Shown here: positions 36,819 to 47,170 of the stretch, one piece after another
Layout of the letters: each line of letters begins with the position of its first letter
Numbering within the stretch: position 1 is the first letter of the stretch
NCBI RefSeq assembly: GCF_019061185.1
Contig: NZ_JAHQZU010000001.1
Coordinates: forward strand, 1 to 64,000
Direction of reading: 5' to 3'
Length of the DNA stretch: 64,000 nucleotides
Source of the DNA: Paracoccus sp. Z118
Lineage (GTDB): Bacteria; Pseudomonadota; Alphaproteobacteria; Rhodobacterales; Rhodobacteraceae
The notes under the pieces: model-generated
Database searches by the model: none
What the model was told of the DNA's origin: nothing
Seen by the model: the letters and a program-made list of their open reading frames with translations, nothing else
Made by a program: the position numbers and the translations under genes

Positions 36819-37064
36819 ATGCGTTCCCTTGTCCTGCCGCTCGCCCTGATGATGCCGCTGGCAGCGGTGGCCGCGCCCCCCGCCGACGACGCGCCGAGGC
36901 TGTCGCAGATCGCCGCGACGGTCGAGGCCGAGCTGGGCGACGACCTGCATTATGTCGAAAGCATCGAATGGGATAATGACGGCTACTGGGAAGTCGAATA
37001 CCGCACCCGCGACGGCCGCGAGGTCGAGGTGGACATCGACCCGATGACCGGCCGCCCGCGCTGA
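36819..37064 (+). CDS. Small secreted PepSY-domain protein
   Basis: An 81-residue protein: a signal peptide (RSLVLPLALMMPLAAVAA) followed by a single PepSY-like domain, LSQIAATVEAELGDDLHYVE then YWEVEYRTRDGREVEVDIDP with the D-x-TG-ending MTGRPR. PepSY modules are thought to inhibit peptidases or sense envelope conditions. It is a single-gene unit between the tmRNA promoter region and a strong terminator. Confidence 0.83.
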   Translation: MRSLVLPLALMMPLAAVAAPPADDAPRLSQIAATVEAELGDDLHYVESIEWDNDGYWEVEYRTRDGREVEVDIDPMTGRPR

Positions 37065-37084
37065 TCCGGCACAGGGGCTGAACG

Positions 37085-37115
37085 GAAGGGGCCGCGCAGG
37101 AAGCGCGGCCCCTTC
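37085..37115 (+). terminator. Terminator after the PepSY gene
   Basis: A perfect 13-base stem GAAGGGGCCGCGC/GCGCGGCCCCTTC with loop AGGAA, 20 bases past the stop. It could work for both this gene and the convergent thioesterase gene. Confidence 0.8.
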
Positions 37116-37147
37116 ACCTTCTGCGAGTCACCTGTCGCGCGGCGCGG

Positions 37148-37564
37148 TCAGGCCTTGCGCCAGTCGATCACGACCTGCGTCTGGGTCACGATGGCGGCGG
37201 GCTTGCCGTCCCCGCGCGAGATCGTCGTCTGCCACACCATCGTCGTGCGGCCCCGGTGAAGCGGCACGCAGCGCGCCGTCGCCTTGTCGCCCACGCGGAT
37301 CGGACGCAGGAAGTTGGTCTTGCTTTCCAGCGTCGTGGTGGACTTGCCCGGAGGCAGGTTGATGATCGTCGCGGTGCCGCCGATATTGTCGGCCAGCGCC
37401 ATGATCGCGCCGCCATGCATGACGCCGTTGCGGTTGGCCAGTTCGGGCGTCACCTCCATCTCGGCCACCAGCTCGTCCTTCTGGACAGAGATCATTCGGA
37501 AGCCCAGCAGATGCGCAAAGGCGGGCTGGTCGAAGGCGATGCGTTCCTGTTCGTCGCGATCCAT
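37148..37564 (-). CDS. PaaI-type hotdog thioesterase
   Basis: A 138-residue single hotdog domain with the PaaI/YdiI motif NRNGVMHGGAIMALADNIGG (catalytic Asn/Gly-Gly helix), followed by TTTLESKTNFLRPIRVGD. These enzymes hydrolyse acyl-CoA or aromatic acyl-CoA thioesters; which one is open. The next gene on the strand, dctP-like, ends 50 bases upstream, so co-transcription is possible. Confidence 0.85.
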   Translation of the reverse strand: MDRDEQERIAFDQPAFAHLLGFRMISVQKDELVAEMEVTPELANRNGVMHGGAIMALADNIGGTATIINLPPGKSTTTLESKTNFLRPIRVGDKATARCVPLHRGRTTMVWQTTISRGDGKPAAIVTQTQVVIDWRKA

Positions 37565-37614
37565 ATGTGGGTCCCGGTCCGGGGCCGGCCCCTACACGAG
37601 CCGGCCGGGTTTCG

Positions 37615-38700
37615 TCAGCGCGCCGCCTGGCTTGCGTTGAAGTAGTCGTAGGGCAGCTCGGCGATCCGCATCCACTGCTGCTGCTTCAGCCAGTAGGCCG
37701 ACCACTGCTCATAGACCTTGCGGAAGTTGTCGTTCGACTGCGCGTATTCGTCATACAGCTTGCGCGATTCCGCGAAGGCGGCGGCCAGAACGTCGTCGGG
37801 GAAGGCATGGACCTGCGCGCCCGCCTGCACCAGCCGCAGCAGCGCGTCGGGGTTGCCGTTGTCGTATTTGGCGATGCAGTGGGTCATCGTCTCGGCGCAG
37901 GCGGCCTCCAGCGCGGCTTGGAAATGCGCGGGCAGGGCGTTCCAGCGGTCGAGGTTGACGTAAAGGCCGACGTTCGCCGTGCCCTCCCACCAGCCGGGAT
38001 AGTAGTAATGCGGGGCGACGCGCTGGAAGCCCAGCTTCTCGTCGTCCAGCGGCCCCGAGAATTCGGCCGCGTCGATGGTGCCGCGTTCCAGCGCGGCGTA
38101 GATGTCGCCGCCCGCGATCTGCTGCGGGACGACGCCCAGCCGCGACAGGATCGTGCCGCCCAGCCCCGCGATCCGCAGCTTGAGGCCGTTGAGGTCCGCC
38201 ACGGACGTGATCTGCTTGCGATACCAGCCGCCCATCTGCGCGCCGGTGTTGCCCGCCGGAATGGTGCGGACGTTGAACGGAGCCATGAACTCGTTCATCA
38301 GCTCCAGCCCGCCGCCGTAATGCAGCCAGGCGATCGTCTGCCGGGTGTTCAGGCCGAAGGGCAGCGAGGTGTCGAAGCCCCAGGTCGGGTCCTTGCCGAT
38401 GTTGTAGCTGCCCAGCGTGTGCGCGCACTCCACCGTGCCGTCGGTCACGGCGTCCAGTGCCTGAAGCCCCGGCACCAGCTCGCCCGCCGCGAAGGGCTGG
38501 ATGGTGAAGCCCCCATCCGTCATTTCGGCGATGCGGCGCGAGAGCTGGTCGGAAATGCCGTAGAGCGTCTCGAGGCTTTTCGGATAGCTCGAGGTCAGGC
38601 GCCAGCTGACGGTGGGCTGGGCCTGCGCCAGCGCGGGGGCGGCCAGCATCGTGGCGGCAGAGCCGACTGCGGCGGTGGACAGGAAGTCGCGACGTTTCAT
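37615..38700 (-). CDS. TRAP transporter solute-binding protein (DctP family), orphan
   Basis: A 361-residue periplasmic protein with a twin-arginine-type signal (MKRRDFLSTAAVGSAATMLA) and the DctP core: WRLTSSYPKSLETLYG, NGLKLRIAGLGGTIL with the carboxylate-binding Arg, and EFSGPLDDEKLGFQRVAPHYYYPGWWEG. The last resembles the alpha-keto-acid binding TakP subgroup (tyrosine/tryptophan-rich). No DctQ or DctM membrane genes are near, so the membrane partners must lie elsewhere. Confidence 0.9.
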   Translation of the reverse strand: MKRRDFLSTAAVGSAATMLAAPALAQAQPTVSWRLTSSYPKSLETLYGISDQLSRRIAEMTDGGFTIQPFAAGELVPGLQALDAVTDGTVECAHTLGSYNIGKDPTWGFDTSLPFGLNTRQTIAWLHYGGGLELMNEFMAPFNVRTIPAGNTGAQMGGWYRKQITSVADLNGLKLRIAGLGGTILSRLGVVPQQIAGGDIYAALERGTIDAAEFSGPLDDEKLGFQRVAPHYYYPGWWEGTANVGLYVNLDRWNALPAHFQAALEAACAETMTHCIAKYDNGNPDALLRLVQAGAQVHAFPDDVLAAAFAESRKLYDEYAQSNDNFRKVYEQWSAYWLKQQQWMRIAELPYDYFNASQAAR

Positions 38701-38778
38701 GGTATCTTCTTTCGGGTGAGGCAGTCGGAAAGGGGCGGGGCCGACCGGCCGCGCCCCGCCTGTGTCAGAAAGGACGGA

Positions 38779-39822
38779 TCAGAACCCGGCCTTGATCTTC
38801 TCGAACTCGGCAAGCTGACGCTCGCGCTGCGCCGGGTCGTTCGGGGTCTGGGCCAGCAGCGGCACGTCCACCTCGCTGAGGCCGGCCTGCACGCGCGGGT
38901 CGTCCTTCACCAGATCCATCCCGGCGTTGGTGGTGTGGCCGTAGCCGACGACATCCAGCACGCCCTGCGCGGCCGACGGGTCCAGCCAGGCGTTGATGAA
39001 GTCGTAGGTCTTGTCCTCGCTGCCGGGCCCGTTCTTGAGGTTGATGAACCCGCAGAAGAAGGTCGAGCTGCCCTCGGCCGGTTCGCGCTGGAAGCCGATG
39101 GGGAAGTTTTCTTCGGCAAGCTGGGTCGGGCTGTCGTTCCACGACCACGCCACGTCCACCCCGCCAGACGCCATCATCTGGTTCAGCGAGGCCGGGTCGG
39201 TCCAGTAGGCCTGCACGTTCTGATGCGCCTGCCGCAGCCAGTCGGCGGCGGCGTTGAACTGCTCGTCCGTGACCTCGGTCCAGTCGGTCGTGCCGGTCGC
39301 GAGATACCCCAGCGCCCAGACGTCATCGGCTGAATCGGGCAGGCTGGTGCGGCCCTGATAGGCGGGGTTGACGAAGACGTTCAGGCTCGCCACGTCCTCG
39401 GCGGGGACGTTCTCGGTGTTGTAGGCGATGGCGGTCGCGCCCCAGTCGGTCGGGATGTACCAGACGCCCTCATCGTCCTGGAAGATTTCGGAATCGAGGA
39501 AGCGGGGGGCAATGTCGGCGAAGTTCGGGATGCGCGAGGTGTCCCACGGGTCGATCAGCCCGGCGTCGCGGTATTTCGACACCATCTGGCTGCACGGATG
39601 GGCGACATCCGCGCGAAAGCCCGAGGCGAGCTTCTGATACGCCTCGTCGTCGTCGCCATAGAAGGCAAAGGTGGGCACGTCGCCATGCTGGTCGATGTAT
39701 TTCTGGAAGATGCGCGGGTCTTCGAAGCCGGACCAGTCGAAGACGGTCAGCTCGGCGTCGGCGGCCAGCGCGGGGGTCGTCATCAGGGCCAGCAGCATGG
39801 CCGTCGAGCGCAGGTAGGTCAT
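38779..39822 (-). CDS. Extracellular solute-binding protein, polyamine (PotD-like) type, orphan
   Basis: A 347-residue binding protein: signal peptide (TAMLLALMTTPALAADAEL), then LTVFDWSGFEDPRIFQKYID, GVWYIPTDWGATAIAYNTE and VDVAWSWNDSPTQLAEE, the pattern of family-1/8 spermidine/putrescine binders. Acidic and aromatic residues in these blocks usually contact the amine. No PotABC genes are adjacent. It is 78 bases upstream of the DctP gene on the same strand, so two orphan binding proteins may share a transcript. Confidence 0.88.
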   Translation of the reverse strand: MTYLRSTAMLLALMTTPALAADAELTVFDWSGFEDPRIFQKYIDQHGDVPTFAFYGDDDEAYQKLASGFRADVAHPCSQMVSKYRDAGLIDPWDTSRIPNFADIAPRFLDSEIFQDDEGVWYIPTDWGATAIAYNTENVPAEDVASLNVFVNPAYQGRTSLPDSADDVWALGYLATGTTDWTEVTDEQFNAAADWLRQAHQNVQAYWTDPASLNQMMASGGVDVAWSWNDSPTQLAEENFPIGFQREPAEGSSTFFCGFINLKNGPGSEDKTYDFINAWLDPSAAQGVLDVVGYGHTTNAGMDLVKDDPRVQAGLSEVDVPLLAQTPNDPAQRERQLAEFEKIKAGF

Positions 39823-40151
39823 GGGTCGTTCCCCTCCAAGGTTTGGGCGGAACGCTAACCGCGCCGGGCGCTTGGCGGCAAGATGGCAAATCGACGGTAA
39901 GGGGCGGGAGCGCGCGTGTTCCGGGCGCCGCCAGCGATGTCAACCGATTTTCTTTGTTTTCGGGGGTGATTCGTGTTACAAGACTTCCACATTTGTTCTG
40001 GGGCGAGGTGGTTTTTGCTGCGTCGTCCCAATCAGACTGCCCGGTCCGCCGTCTGCCCGGTGGACTAACAACAAGCTCAACGGACCCGGGGCGGGGCGAC
40101 CCGTCCGGGTTTTTTTGCGCCCGCCCTCCGGGGCGCCTGGAAGGAAGCTCG
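39823..40151. other. Leader/intergenic region ahead of carD
   Basis: 329 bases between the divergent PotD-like gene and carD. No gene is seen. The plus strand holds a T-rich patch (39948-39962) that could be promoter DNA, then about 120 bases ending in a hairpin plus T7 (40084-40116) that would stop transcription before carD. This looks like an attenuator leader or a short RNA gene. The carD ribosome-binding site (GGAAGG, 40138-40143) is beyond it. Confidence 0.5.
40084..40116 (+). terminator. Terminator-like hairpin in the carD leader
   Basis: ACCCGG (40084-40089) and CCGGGT (40105-40110) can pair around a GC-rich loop that itself allows alternative pairings, and seven Ts (40110-40116) follow. 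It sits 36 bases upstream of the carD start codon. Confidence 0.65.
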
Positions 40152-40664
40152 ATGTCGAAGACCAAGAAGAATGAATTCCGTCCCGATGATTTCGTCGTCT
40201 ATCCGGCGCATGGCGTCGGCCGTATCGTGTCGATCGAAGAGCAGGAAGTTGCCGGCCTGCGTCTGGAAATGTTCGTGATCTCGTTCGAAAAGGACAAGAT
40301 GACCCTGCGCGTTCCGACCGCGCGCGCGACCGCGATCGGGATGCGGGGCCTCGCCTCGCCCGATCTGGTGGACCGCGCGCTGGAGACGCTGAAGGGCAAG
40401 GCCCGCGTCAAGCGCGCGATGTGGTCGCGCCGGGCGCAGGAGTATGAGCAGAAGATCAACTCGGGCGATCTGCTGTCGATCGCGGAAGTCGTGCGCGACC
40501 TGCATCGCAGCGACGACCAGCGCGAGCAGAGCTATTCCGAGCGTCAGCTTTACGAAGCCGCGCTGGACCGCCTGACCCGCGAAGTCGCCGCCGTCAGCGG
40601 CATCGACGAGGGCGGGGCGCAGAAGAAGGTGGAATCGGTCCTGACCTCGCGCGTCGCAGCCTGA
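40152..40664 (+). CDS. carD: CarD-family transcriptional regulator
   Basis: A 170-residue protein from the ATG at 40152. The N-terminal Tudor-like RNA-polymerase-interaction domain is clear (FRPDDFVVYPAHGVGRIVSI, EQEVAGLRLEMFVISFEKD, MTLRVPT), and the C-terminal helical domain follows (MWSRRAQEYEQKINSGD, EVVRDLHRSDDQREQSYSER). Alphaproteobacterial CarD homologues bind RNA polymerase beta and stabilise open complexes at ribosomal and other promoters. Long upstream frame extensions precede a good ribosome-binding site and were discarded. A symmetric terminator follows. Confidence 0.93.
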   Translation: MSKTKKNEFRPDDFVVYPAHGVGRIVSIEEQEVAGLRLEMFVISFEKDKMTLRVPTARATAIGMRGLASPDLVDRALETLKGKARVKRAMWSRRAQEYEQKINSGDLLSIAEVVRDLHRSDDQREQSYSERQLYEAALDRLTREVAAVSGIDEGGAQKKVESVLTSRVAA

Positions 40665-40683
40665 GCCGCCGCCGTTTGAATTG

Positions 40684-40710
40684 AAAAGGCCCGCCTCGCG
40701 CGGGCCTTTT
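40684..40710. terminator. Bidirectional terminator between carD and the M20 peptidase gene
   Basis: AAAAGGCCCGC, loop CTCGC, GCGGGCCTTTT: an 11-base perfect stem with T-runs on both strands, between two convergent genes. Confidence 0.88.
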
Positions 40711-40737
40711 GCGTTGCTGGGCGATGCCGGGCCGGGA

Positions 40738-42123
40738 TCACACCAGCCGCGCCATGATCCGTGCCCAGCTTCGCGCCCCACGGGAGAAGCTTTCGACGTT
40801 GTATTTCTCGTTCGGGGAATGGATGCGGTCGTCGTCGCGGCCGAAGCCGATCAGCATCGTGTCCATGCCGAGGATCGTCTGGAAATCCCCCGCGATGGGG
40901 ATCGAGCCGCCCGCGCCGATGAACGCCGCCTCACGGCCCCATTCCTCACTCAGCGCCTCCTTCGCCGCGGCGAAGGCCGGGTCGGATATGTCCATGCGGC
41001 TGGCGGGCGAGTTGCCGTGGCCGATGAATTCGACGGTGCAATCCTCGGGGACGAAGCGGCGGACATGCTCGCGCAGCGCCGCGCGGATGCGGTCCGGGTC
41101 CTGCCCGGCGACCAGGCGGCAGCTGACCTTCGCGCGGGCCTCGGCGGGCAGGACGGTCTTGAATCCCTCGCCCGCATAGCCGCCGGCGATGCCGTTGATC
41201 TCGAACGTCGGGCGCGACCAGACCATCTCCAGCCCCGAGCGGCCCTTTTCACCGATGGGCTGCTTGAGGCCCACGCGGGACAGGAATTCCTCGGTGTCGA
41301 AGCCCAGATCGTCCCAGTCGGCGCGAAGCTGGTTCGTCAGCTCCTCGACGCCATCGTAGAAGCCGGGCAGGGTGATGCGCCCCTCGGCGTCCTTCACGGC
41401 GGCCAGCGCGTTCGCCAGCACCTGCACGGGGTTCGCGGCAAGGCCCCCGAAGCTGCCCGAATGCAGGTCGCGGTCGGCGGCGCGGATCACGATCTCCTCG
41501 CCCATCAGGCCGCGAAGCTGGGTCGTGATCGCGGGCCGCCCGTCCGAATAAAGCGAGGTGTCGCAGATCAGCGCGAGGTCCGCGCGCAGCTCGTCCTCGT
41601 TCGCCGTCAGGAACGGCTGCAGGCTGGGCGAGCCGGATTCTTCCTCGCCCTCGAACAGCAGCGTCAGGCCGTCAGGGACGCGGCCATGCACGGCCTTCCA
41701 CGCCCGCATCGCCTCGACGAAGGTCATCAGCTGGCCCTTGTCGTCGCAGGCGCCGCGGCCGCGGATCACCGGGCCGTCGGGCGTATCCTCGATGGCCGGA
41801 TCGAAGGGATCCCGGTCCCACAGATGCAGCGGATCGACCGGCTGGACGTCGTAATGGCCGTAGAACAGGATCTTGCGCCTCCCGCCCGGCGCGGAGTGGG
41901 CGACCACCATCGGCTGCCCCGCCGTCTCGCGCACCGCGGCATCGAATCCCAGCCCTGCCAACTGATCGCGCAGCCATTCCGCCGCGCGGCGGGTGTCGGC
42001 ATCATGGGCCGGATCGGTCCCGACCGAGGGGATGCGGATGAACTCCTTCAGCCGCTCCAGCGCCTCGGACAGGCCCGCGTCCAGGCTGGCCAGAACCCTG
42101 CCCAATGCCTTGTCATCCTTCAT
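40738..42123 (-). CDS. M20-family dipeptidase/carboxypeptidase
   Basis: A 461-residue metallopeptidase with all M20 zinc motifs: [15 protein letters not shown] (His-x-Asp), [15 protein letters not shown] (bridging Asp), [14 protein letters not shown] (Glu-Glu) and the C-terminal [13 protein letters not shown]. The lid domain (residues about 200-340) includes the HSGSFGG turn. Length and motif details match the dipeptidase group (PRK08201-like/CNDP-like). It is cytoplasmic. Substrates are probably di- or tripeptides. Confidence 0.92.
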   Translation of the reverse strand: MKDDKALGRVLASLDAGLSEALERLKEFIRIPSVGTDPAHDADTRRAAEWLRDQLAGLGFDAAVRETAGQPMVVAHSAPGGRRKILFYGHYDVQPVDPLHLWDRDPFDPAIEDTPDGPVIRGRGACDDKGQLMTFVEAMRAWKAVHGRVPDGLTLLFEGEEESGSPSLQPFLTANEDELRADLALICDTSLYSDGRPAITTQLRGLMGEEIVIRAADRDLHSGSFGGLAANPVQVLANALAAVKDAEGRITLPGFYDGVEELTNQLRADWDDLGFDTEEFLSRVGLKQPIGEKGRSGLEMVWSRPTFEINGIAGGYAGEGFKTVLPAEARAKVSCRLVAGQDPDRIRAALREHVRRFVPEDCTVEFIGHGNSPASRMDISDPAFAAAKEALSEEWGREAAFIGAGGSIPIAGDFQTILGMDTMLIGFGRDDDRIHSPNEKYNVESFSRGARSWARIMARLV

Positions 42124-42284
42124 CGTGCCGGCCTTTCCCTAGTCGTTTCATCAGGTTCTTCTGCGCCCAAAGGTCGCATGAATCGCCCGAGGGGCTGTCA
42201 AACGCGGACCGTTCGGCTTATCAAGTCCAGAAGCTTTGCGGCCGGACGATGGCCGCACCCAGCCAGATACGCAAGGGAACGCTC

Positions 42285-43514
42285 ATGGATTACGAAGCCG
42301 CTCTGGATCTCGCGCTTGGCCGGCTGCACGAGGAAGGCCGCTACCGCACCTTCATCGACATCGAGCGCCGCAAGGGCCATTTCCCGCAGGCCATCTGGAC
42401 CCGCCCGGACGGCACGGAACAGGAAATCACCGTCTGGTGCGGCAACGACTACCTGGGGATGGGTCAGCACCCGGCGGTGCTGGGCGCCATGCACGAGGCG
42501 CTTGACGCGACCGGCGCCGGATCGGGCGGGACGCGCAACATCTCGGGCACCACGGTCTATCACAAGCGGCTGGAGGCGGAACTCGCCGATCTGCACGGCA
42601 AGGAAGCGGCGCTGGTCTTTTCCTCGGCCTACACCGCCAATGACGGCACGCTGTCCACGCTGCGCAAGCTGTTCCCCGGCCTCATCATCTATTCGGACGA
42701 GCTGAACCACGCCTCGATGATCGAGGGGATCAAGCGTTTCGACGGCGCCAAGCGCATCTTCCGCCACAACGACGTGGACCACCTGCGCGAGCTGCTGGAA
42801 GCCGACGATCCGGCGCTGCCCAAGCTGATCGCCTTCGAGTCGATCTATTCGATGGATGGCGATTTCGGCCCGATCGAGGCGGTCTGCGACCTGGCGGCCG
42901 AGTTCAACGCCCTGACCTATCTGGACGAGGTCCACGCGGTCGGCATGTACGGCCCCCGCGGCGGCGGCGTGGCCGAGCGGGACGGGCTGATGGACCGCAT
43001 CGACATCTTCAACGGAACGCTGGGCAAGGCGTTCGGGGTCTTCGGCGGCTATATCGCCGCCTCGGCGAAGATGTGCGACGCGGTGCGCAGCTATGCGCCG
43101 GGCTTCATCTTCACCACCTCGCTGCCGCCGGTGATCGCCGCCGGGGCGGCGGCCTCCATCGCGTTCCTCAAGACGCCCGAGGGGCAGGTGCTGCGGGACG
43201 CGCAGCAGACCAACGCCCGCATCCTCAAGATGCGGCTGCGCGGGCTGGGCCTGCCGATCGACGACCGGGGCACGCATATCGTGCCGGTCCATGTCGGCGA
43301 TCCGGTCCACTGCAAGATGCTGTCGGACCTGCTGCTGGACGAGTTCGGCATCTACGTCCAGCCGATCAACTTCCCCACCGTTCCGCGCGGGACCGAGCGG
43401 CTGCGCTTCACGCCATCGCCGGTGCATGATCCCAAGCAGATCGACCGGCTGGTGCTGGCGATGGATGCGCTCTGGTCACGCTGTGCGCTGAATCGCGCCC
43501 ACGCGGTCGCCTGA
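42285..43514 (+). CDS. hemA: 5-aminolevulinate synthase
   Basis: A 409-residue alpha-oxoamine synthase from the ATG at 42285 ([20 protein letters not shown]). Key blocks: [65 protein letters not shown] and [15 protein letters not shown] with the PLP lysine. It condenses succinyl-CoA and glycine to ALA, the C4 route used by alphaproteobacteria. Possible start codons further upstream have no family residues. No Fnr-type palindrome was seen in the 160 bases ahead of it. Confidence 0.97.
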   Translation: MDYEAALDLALGRLHEEGRYRTFIDIERRKGHFPQAIWTRPDGTEQEITVWCGNDYLGMGQHPAVLGAMHEALDATGAGSGGTRNISGTTVYHKRLEAELADLHGKEAALVFSSAYTANDGTLSTLRKLFPGLIIYSDELNHASMIEGIKRFDGAKRIFRHNDVDHLRELLEADDPALPKLIAFESIYSMDGDFGPIEAVCDLAAEFNALTYLDEVHAVGMYGPRGGGVAERDGLMDRIDIFNGTLGKAFGVFGGYIAASAKMCDAVRSYAPGFIFTTSLPPVIAAGAAASIAFLKTPEGQVLRDAQQTNARILKMRLRGLGLPIDDRGTHIVPVHVGDPVHCKMLSDLLLDEFGIYVQPINFPTVPRGTERLRFTPSPVHDPKQIDRLVLAMDALWSRCALNRAHAVA

Positions 43515-43632
43515 CCCCAAAATCAACGGGTGCCGTCCTCGCGGACCCGTGATAAGATTTCCTCAATCAAAACGTGCCAGATTCGCGTTAAAGCGGTAGT
43601 GGCAAACTCTTCGAGTATTGGGGCAGGCGCAG

Positions 43633-44904
43633 ATGATCGGCATGCGGACGGAACGTCCGGCCAACGACAATTCTTCCGAGGTGCGGTCAGCGCCCCGGTT
43701 CGACGATTTCGAGATGCGGCTGGGCGATGTGATGCGCGGGGAACGCGCGACGCTGGGCAAGTCGCTGCTGGACGTGCAGCGCGAGTTGCGCATCCGCGCG
43801 AGCTATGTCGCCGCGATCGAGAATTGCGACGTCTCGGCCTTCGACGCGCCCAGCTTCATCGCCGGCTATGTCCGCTCCTACGCCAAGTATCTGGGCATGG
43901 ACCCGGACTGGACCTTCCGTCACTTCTGCGAGGAATCGGGCTTTCAGCCGGTGCATGGCATGGCCCCCGCCGCCTCCGGTCCCAAGCCACAGCGCCGCCC
44001 CGCCGATCCGGCCGAGGCGCTGGCCAATCCCAAGGCGCTGTTCATCCCCCAGCCGGAAAGCTTCTGGTCGGGGATCGAGCCGCGGGCCATCGGCTCGATC
44101 GCCGTGATGGTCGCGCTGGCGGTCGGGCTCGGCTATGGCGGCTGGTCGGTCCTGCAGGAGGTGCAGAAGGTCCGGCTGACCCCTTCGGACCAGTCGCCGG
44201 GCATCGTCGCCGCGCTGGACCCCGTGCAGGAGATGCAGGCCCCCGAGCTGTCGCAGGACCTGGCCGCCATCGACCTGCCGCAGCCCGAGGCGCTGGACCG
44301 CATCTATCGCCCGCAGGCGCTGGAAGTGCCGGTGATGACGCCGCGCGACGGGCCCATCGCCGCCATCGATCCCGGCCTGCCCGACCCGATGGAGGAGGCG
44401 ATCCAGACCGCACTGGCGGCGACGCCTGCCCCCGATGCGGCGGCGATGGCGCATGGCCCGCAACTGCCGGCGGGGCAGGACCAGGCGGTCCGCACCGTCG
44501 CGGCGGACGCGGCCGAACTGGAACTGCTCGCCGTGCGTCCCGCCTGGGTGCGCGTCAGCAGCGCCGATGGCACGGTGATCCTGGAAAAGACGATGGACGC
44601 GGGTGAGCGGTTCACCCTGCCCAAGCTGGAGCAGCCGCCGGTCCTGCGGGCGGGCAACTCCGGCGCGGTCTATTTCGCGGTCAGCGGCCAGACCTACGGC
44701 CCGGCGGCCCCCGGCGCGCAGGTGGTGAAGAACATCGAACTGTCCCCCGCCGCCCTGACCGAACGCTTCGCCGCCGCAGATCTCACCTCGGACCCGGAAC
44801 TGGCGCAGATGGTGGCGCTGGCCTCGGCCGCGCCGCTGATCGGCGAGCCGGAGGAGGCAGGCGCGGGCGGCGCGGCCCCGCCGACGCCGCGGCCGGGGGG
44901 CTGA
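43633..44904 (+). CDS. RodZ-like protein (HTH_25 plus DUF4115)
   Basis: About 423 residues. The N-terminal Xre-type helix-turn-helix ([54 protein letters not shown]) is followed by a basic linker, one membrane segment ([19 protein letters not shown]) and a Pro/Ala-rich periplasmic part ending in a DUF4115 beta domain ([20 protein letters not shown]). RodZ links MreB to the wall-elongation machinery. The ispG gene 121 bases downstream is a common neighbour. A TTG at 43618 would add five residues. Confidence 0.85.
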   Translation: MIGMRTERPANDNSSEVRSAPRFDDFEMRLGDVMRGERATLGKSLLDVQRELRIRASYVAAIENCDVSAFDAPSFIAGYVRSYAKYLGMDPDWTFRHFCEESGFQPVHGMAPAASGPKPQRRPADPAEALANPKALFIPQPESFWSGIEPRAIGSIAVMVALAVGLGYGGWSVLQEVQKVRLTPSDQSPGIVAALDPVQEMQAPELSQDLAAIDLPQPEALDRIYRPQALEVPVMTPRDGPIAAIDPGLPDPMEEAIQTALAATPAPDAAAMAHGPQLPAGQDQAVRTVAADAAELELLAVRPAWVRVSSADGTVILEKTMDAGERFTLPKLEQPPVLRAGNSGAVYFAVSGQTYGPAAPGAQVVKNIELSPAALTERFAAADLTSDPELAQMVALASAAPLIGEPEEAGAGGAAPPTPRPGG

Positions 44905-45025
44905 CACCAGACCCACGCTCAAGGCCGCGCTCAAGGCCATGCTCACGGGGATTCGCTTGGCGCGGCGGTTGCCCCGCCGTGCCTGTCGGCTTATCTGGGG
45001 GCCAGCAGCAAAAGGCACGAGGCGC

Positions 45026-46171
45026 ATGAGCCACAATCCCATCCGTCCCTGGCGCAACATCGACCGTCGCAAGTCGCGGCGGATCATGGTGGGTAATGTT
45101 CCGGTCGGGGGCGACGCGCCGATCAGCGTGCAGACGATGACGAACACCGATTCGTCGGACGTGCGCGCGACGCTGGCGCAGGTGATCCAGGCCGCCGACG
45201 CGGGCGCCGATATCGTCCGCATCTCGACCCCCGACGAGGGCTCGACTCGCGCCCTGCGCGAGATCACGCGGGAAAGCCCGGTGCCGATCGTCGCGGACAT
45301 CCATTTCCACTACCGCCGCGCCATCGAGGCCGCCGAGGCCGGCGCCGCCTGCCTGCGGATCAACCCCGGCAATATCGGCGAGCCGTCCCGCGTGCGCGAG
45401 GTCATCAAGGCCGCGCGCGATCACGGCTGTTCGATCCGCATCGGCGTCAACGCCGGCAGCTTGGAGCGGCACCTGCTGGAGAAATACGGCGAGCCGTGCC
45501 CCGACGCGATGGTGGAAAGCGGCCTCGACCACATCAAGCTGCTGCAGGACAACGACTTCCACGAGTTCAAGATCAGCGTGAAGGCGTCCGACGTGTTCCT
45601 CGCCGCCGCCGCCTATCAGGCGCTGGCCGAGGCGACGGACGCGCCGATCCATCTGGGCATCACCGAGGCGGGCGGCCTGCGCGGCGGCACCGTGAAATCC
45701 GCCGTCGGCATGGGCAACCTGCTGTGGTCCGGCATCGGCGACACGATCCGCGTGTCGCTGTCGGCCGATCCGGTGGAAGAGGTGAAGGTCGGCTACGAGA
45801 TCCTGAAGTCGCTCGGCCTGCGCACGCGCGGGGTGCAGATCATCTCCTGCCCGTCCTGCGCGCGGCAGGGCTTCGATGTCATCAAGACGGTCGAGGCGCT
45901 GGAGCAGCGGCTGGAACACATCAAGGTGCCGATGAGCCTGTCGATCATCGGCTGCGTGGTGAACGGGCCGGGCGAGGCGCTGATGACCGATCTCGGCTTC
46001 ACCGGCGGCGGCGCGGGCAGCGGCATGGTCTACATGGCCGGCAAGCAGAGCCACAAGATGAGCAACGCCCAGATGATCGACCATATCGTCGAACTGGTCG
46101 AGCAGCGGGCCGAGGCGTTGGCGAGCGCCGAGGAGCCCTCAGCGCCGGAATTGGCCCGCGCGGAAGGCTGA
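45026..46171 (+). CDS. ispG: 4-hydroxy-3-methylbut-2-enyl-diphosphate synthase
   Basis: A 381-residue GcpE from the ATG at 45026: [15 protein letters not shown] at the N-terminus of the TIM barrel, [24 protein letters not shown] and the iron-sulfur cysteines in [14 protein letters not shown] and [12 protein letters not shown]. It reductively converts MEcPP to HMBPP in the non-mevalonate isoprenoid pathway. The 3' end overlaps the convergent rarD gene by 33 bases. Confidence 0.97.
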   Translation: MSHNPIRPWRNIDRRKSRRIMVGNVPVGGDAPISVQTMTNTDSSDVRATLAQVIQAADAGADIVRISTPDEGSTRALREITRESPVPIVADIHFHYRRAIEAAEAGAACLRINPGNIGEPSRVREVIKAARDHGCSIRIGVNAGSLERHLLEKYGEPCPDAMVESGLDHIKLLQDNDFHEFKISVKASDVFLAAAAYQALAEATDAPIHLGITEAGGLRGGTVKSAVGMGNLLWSGIGDTIRVSLSADPVEEVKVGYEILKSLGLRTRGVQIISCPSCARQGFDVIKTVEALEQRLEHIKVPMSLSIIGCVVNGPGEALMTDLGFTGGGAGSGMVYMAGKQSHKMSNAQMIDHIVELVEQRAEALASAEEPSAPELARAEG

Positions 46172-47029
46172 CGCCGACCAGATCGCCAGCGCCGTCCAGA
46201 TCATGGCGAAGGCGATCATGTACCAGCGGGTGAACACCTCGCCGAAGATCACCACCGCGCACAGGAATTGCAGCGTCGGGTTCAGATAGCCGATCAGCCC
46301 CACCGTCGCCATGTCCACCGACCGGGCGGCGCGGGCGAACAGCATCAGCGGAATGGCCGTCATCGGCCCGCACATGACCAGCAGGACGCTCGTCCACAGG
46401 TCGGACCCGAACGCGCCGCTGCCAAGGCCGGGCAGCAGCCCCAGATGCACCAGCGCCAGCCAGCCGAGCGCCAGCGGCGCCAGCACCGCGACCTCGGCCG
46501 TCACCGACTGCACCGACCCCAGCGGCAGCGCCTTCTTGATGACGCCGTAGAAGCCGAAGGTCACGGCGATGATGAGACTGATCCACGGCGCCGCCCCCAG
46601 CCCGAGGGTCAGCACCACGACGGCCGACGTCGCCAGCGCGACCGCAAGCTTCTGGAGCGGCCGCAGCCGCTCGTGGAACAGCGCCACGCCGAAGAGGACG
46701 GCGACCAGCGGATAGATGTAGTAGCCGATCGAGGATTCGACGACATGGCCGTTCTGGACCGACCAGATGAACACGCCCCAGTTGGCCGAGATCATCACCG
46801 CCGCCAGCATGACCCGGTGCAGATGGGGTGGACCCAGCGCCTCGCGCAGCCGGTGCAGCCTGCCCTGCACCGCCAGCACCCCGGCGAACAGGACCAGCGA
46901 CCAGATCGTGCGGTGGGCAAGCACCTCGGGCGGGGGAACGTGGCGCAGCAGGTAGTAGAAGACCGGCGAGGTGCCCCAGATCACGCAGACGCCGATCATG
47001 GACAGAATGCCCCTCGTCCGCTCGGTCAC
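46139..47029 (-). CDS. rarD: RarD-type EamA transporter
   Basis: A 296-residue, ten-segment membrane protein. [59 protein letters not shown] and [19 protein letters not shown] are characteristic of RarD (chloramphenicol-sensitivity protein). The physiological substrate is unknown. It overlaps the convergent ispG 3' end. Confidence 0.88.
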   Translation of the reverse strand: MTERTRGILSMIGVCVIWGTSPVFYYLLRHVPPPEVLAHRTIWSLVLFAGVLAVQGRLHRLREALGPPHLHRVMLAAVMISANWGVFIWSVQNGHVVESSIGYYIYPLVAVLFGVALFHERLRPLQKLAVALATSAVVVLTLGLGAAPWISLIIAVTFGFYGVIKKALPLGSVQSVTAEVAVLAPLALGWLALVHLGLLPGLGSGAFGSDLWTSVLLVMCGPMTAIPLMLFARAARSVDMATVGLIGYLNPTLQFLCAVVIFGEVFTRWYMIAFAMIWTALAIWSASAFRAGQFRR

Positions 47030-47117
47030 GTGTCGCTCTCCGTCTCTGCCCGCCGCCCGCCATGCGCCCGATCCGCGCGTTCCGCAAGGGTGGCGGGGGA
47101 GGGCGGGAAGCGGACAT

Positions 47118-47149
47118 GAAAAGACCCGCCCGCGGCTGCGGACGGGTCT
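47118..47149 (-). terminator. sodB terminator
   Basis: On the minus strand AGACCCG, an inner CCGC/GCGG stem, and CGGGTCT followed by TTTC, 22 bases beyond the sodB stop. Confidence 0.75.
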
Positions 47150-47170
47150 GATGCGGAACCGCGGAGGGAA

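Noticed and set aside
36463-36950. Several ORFs over 36.4-36.9 kb
   Set aside because: They lie on the tmRNA and its flank; no protein family resemblance.
44915-44950. Short repeated CGCTCAAGGCC units before ispG
   Set aside because: Two imperfect copies of about 11 bases; too little to call a repeat element.
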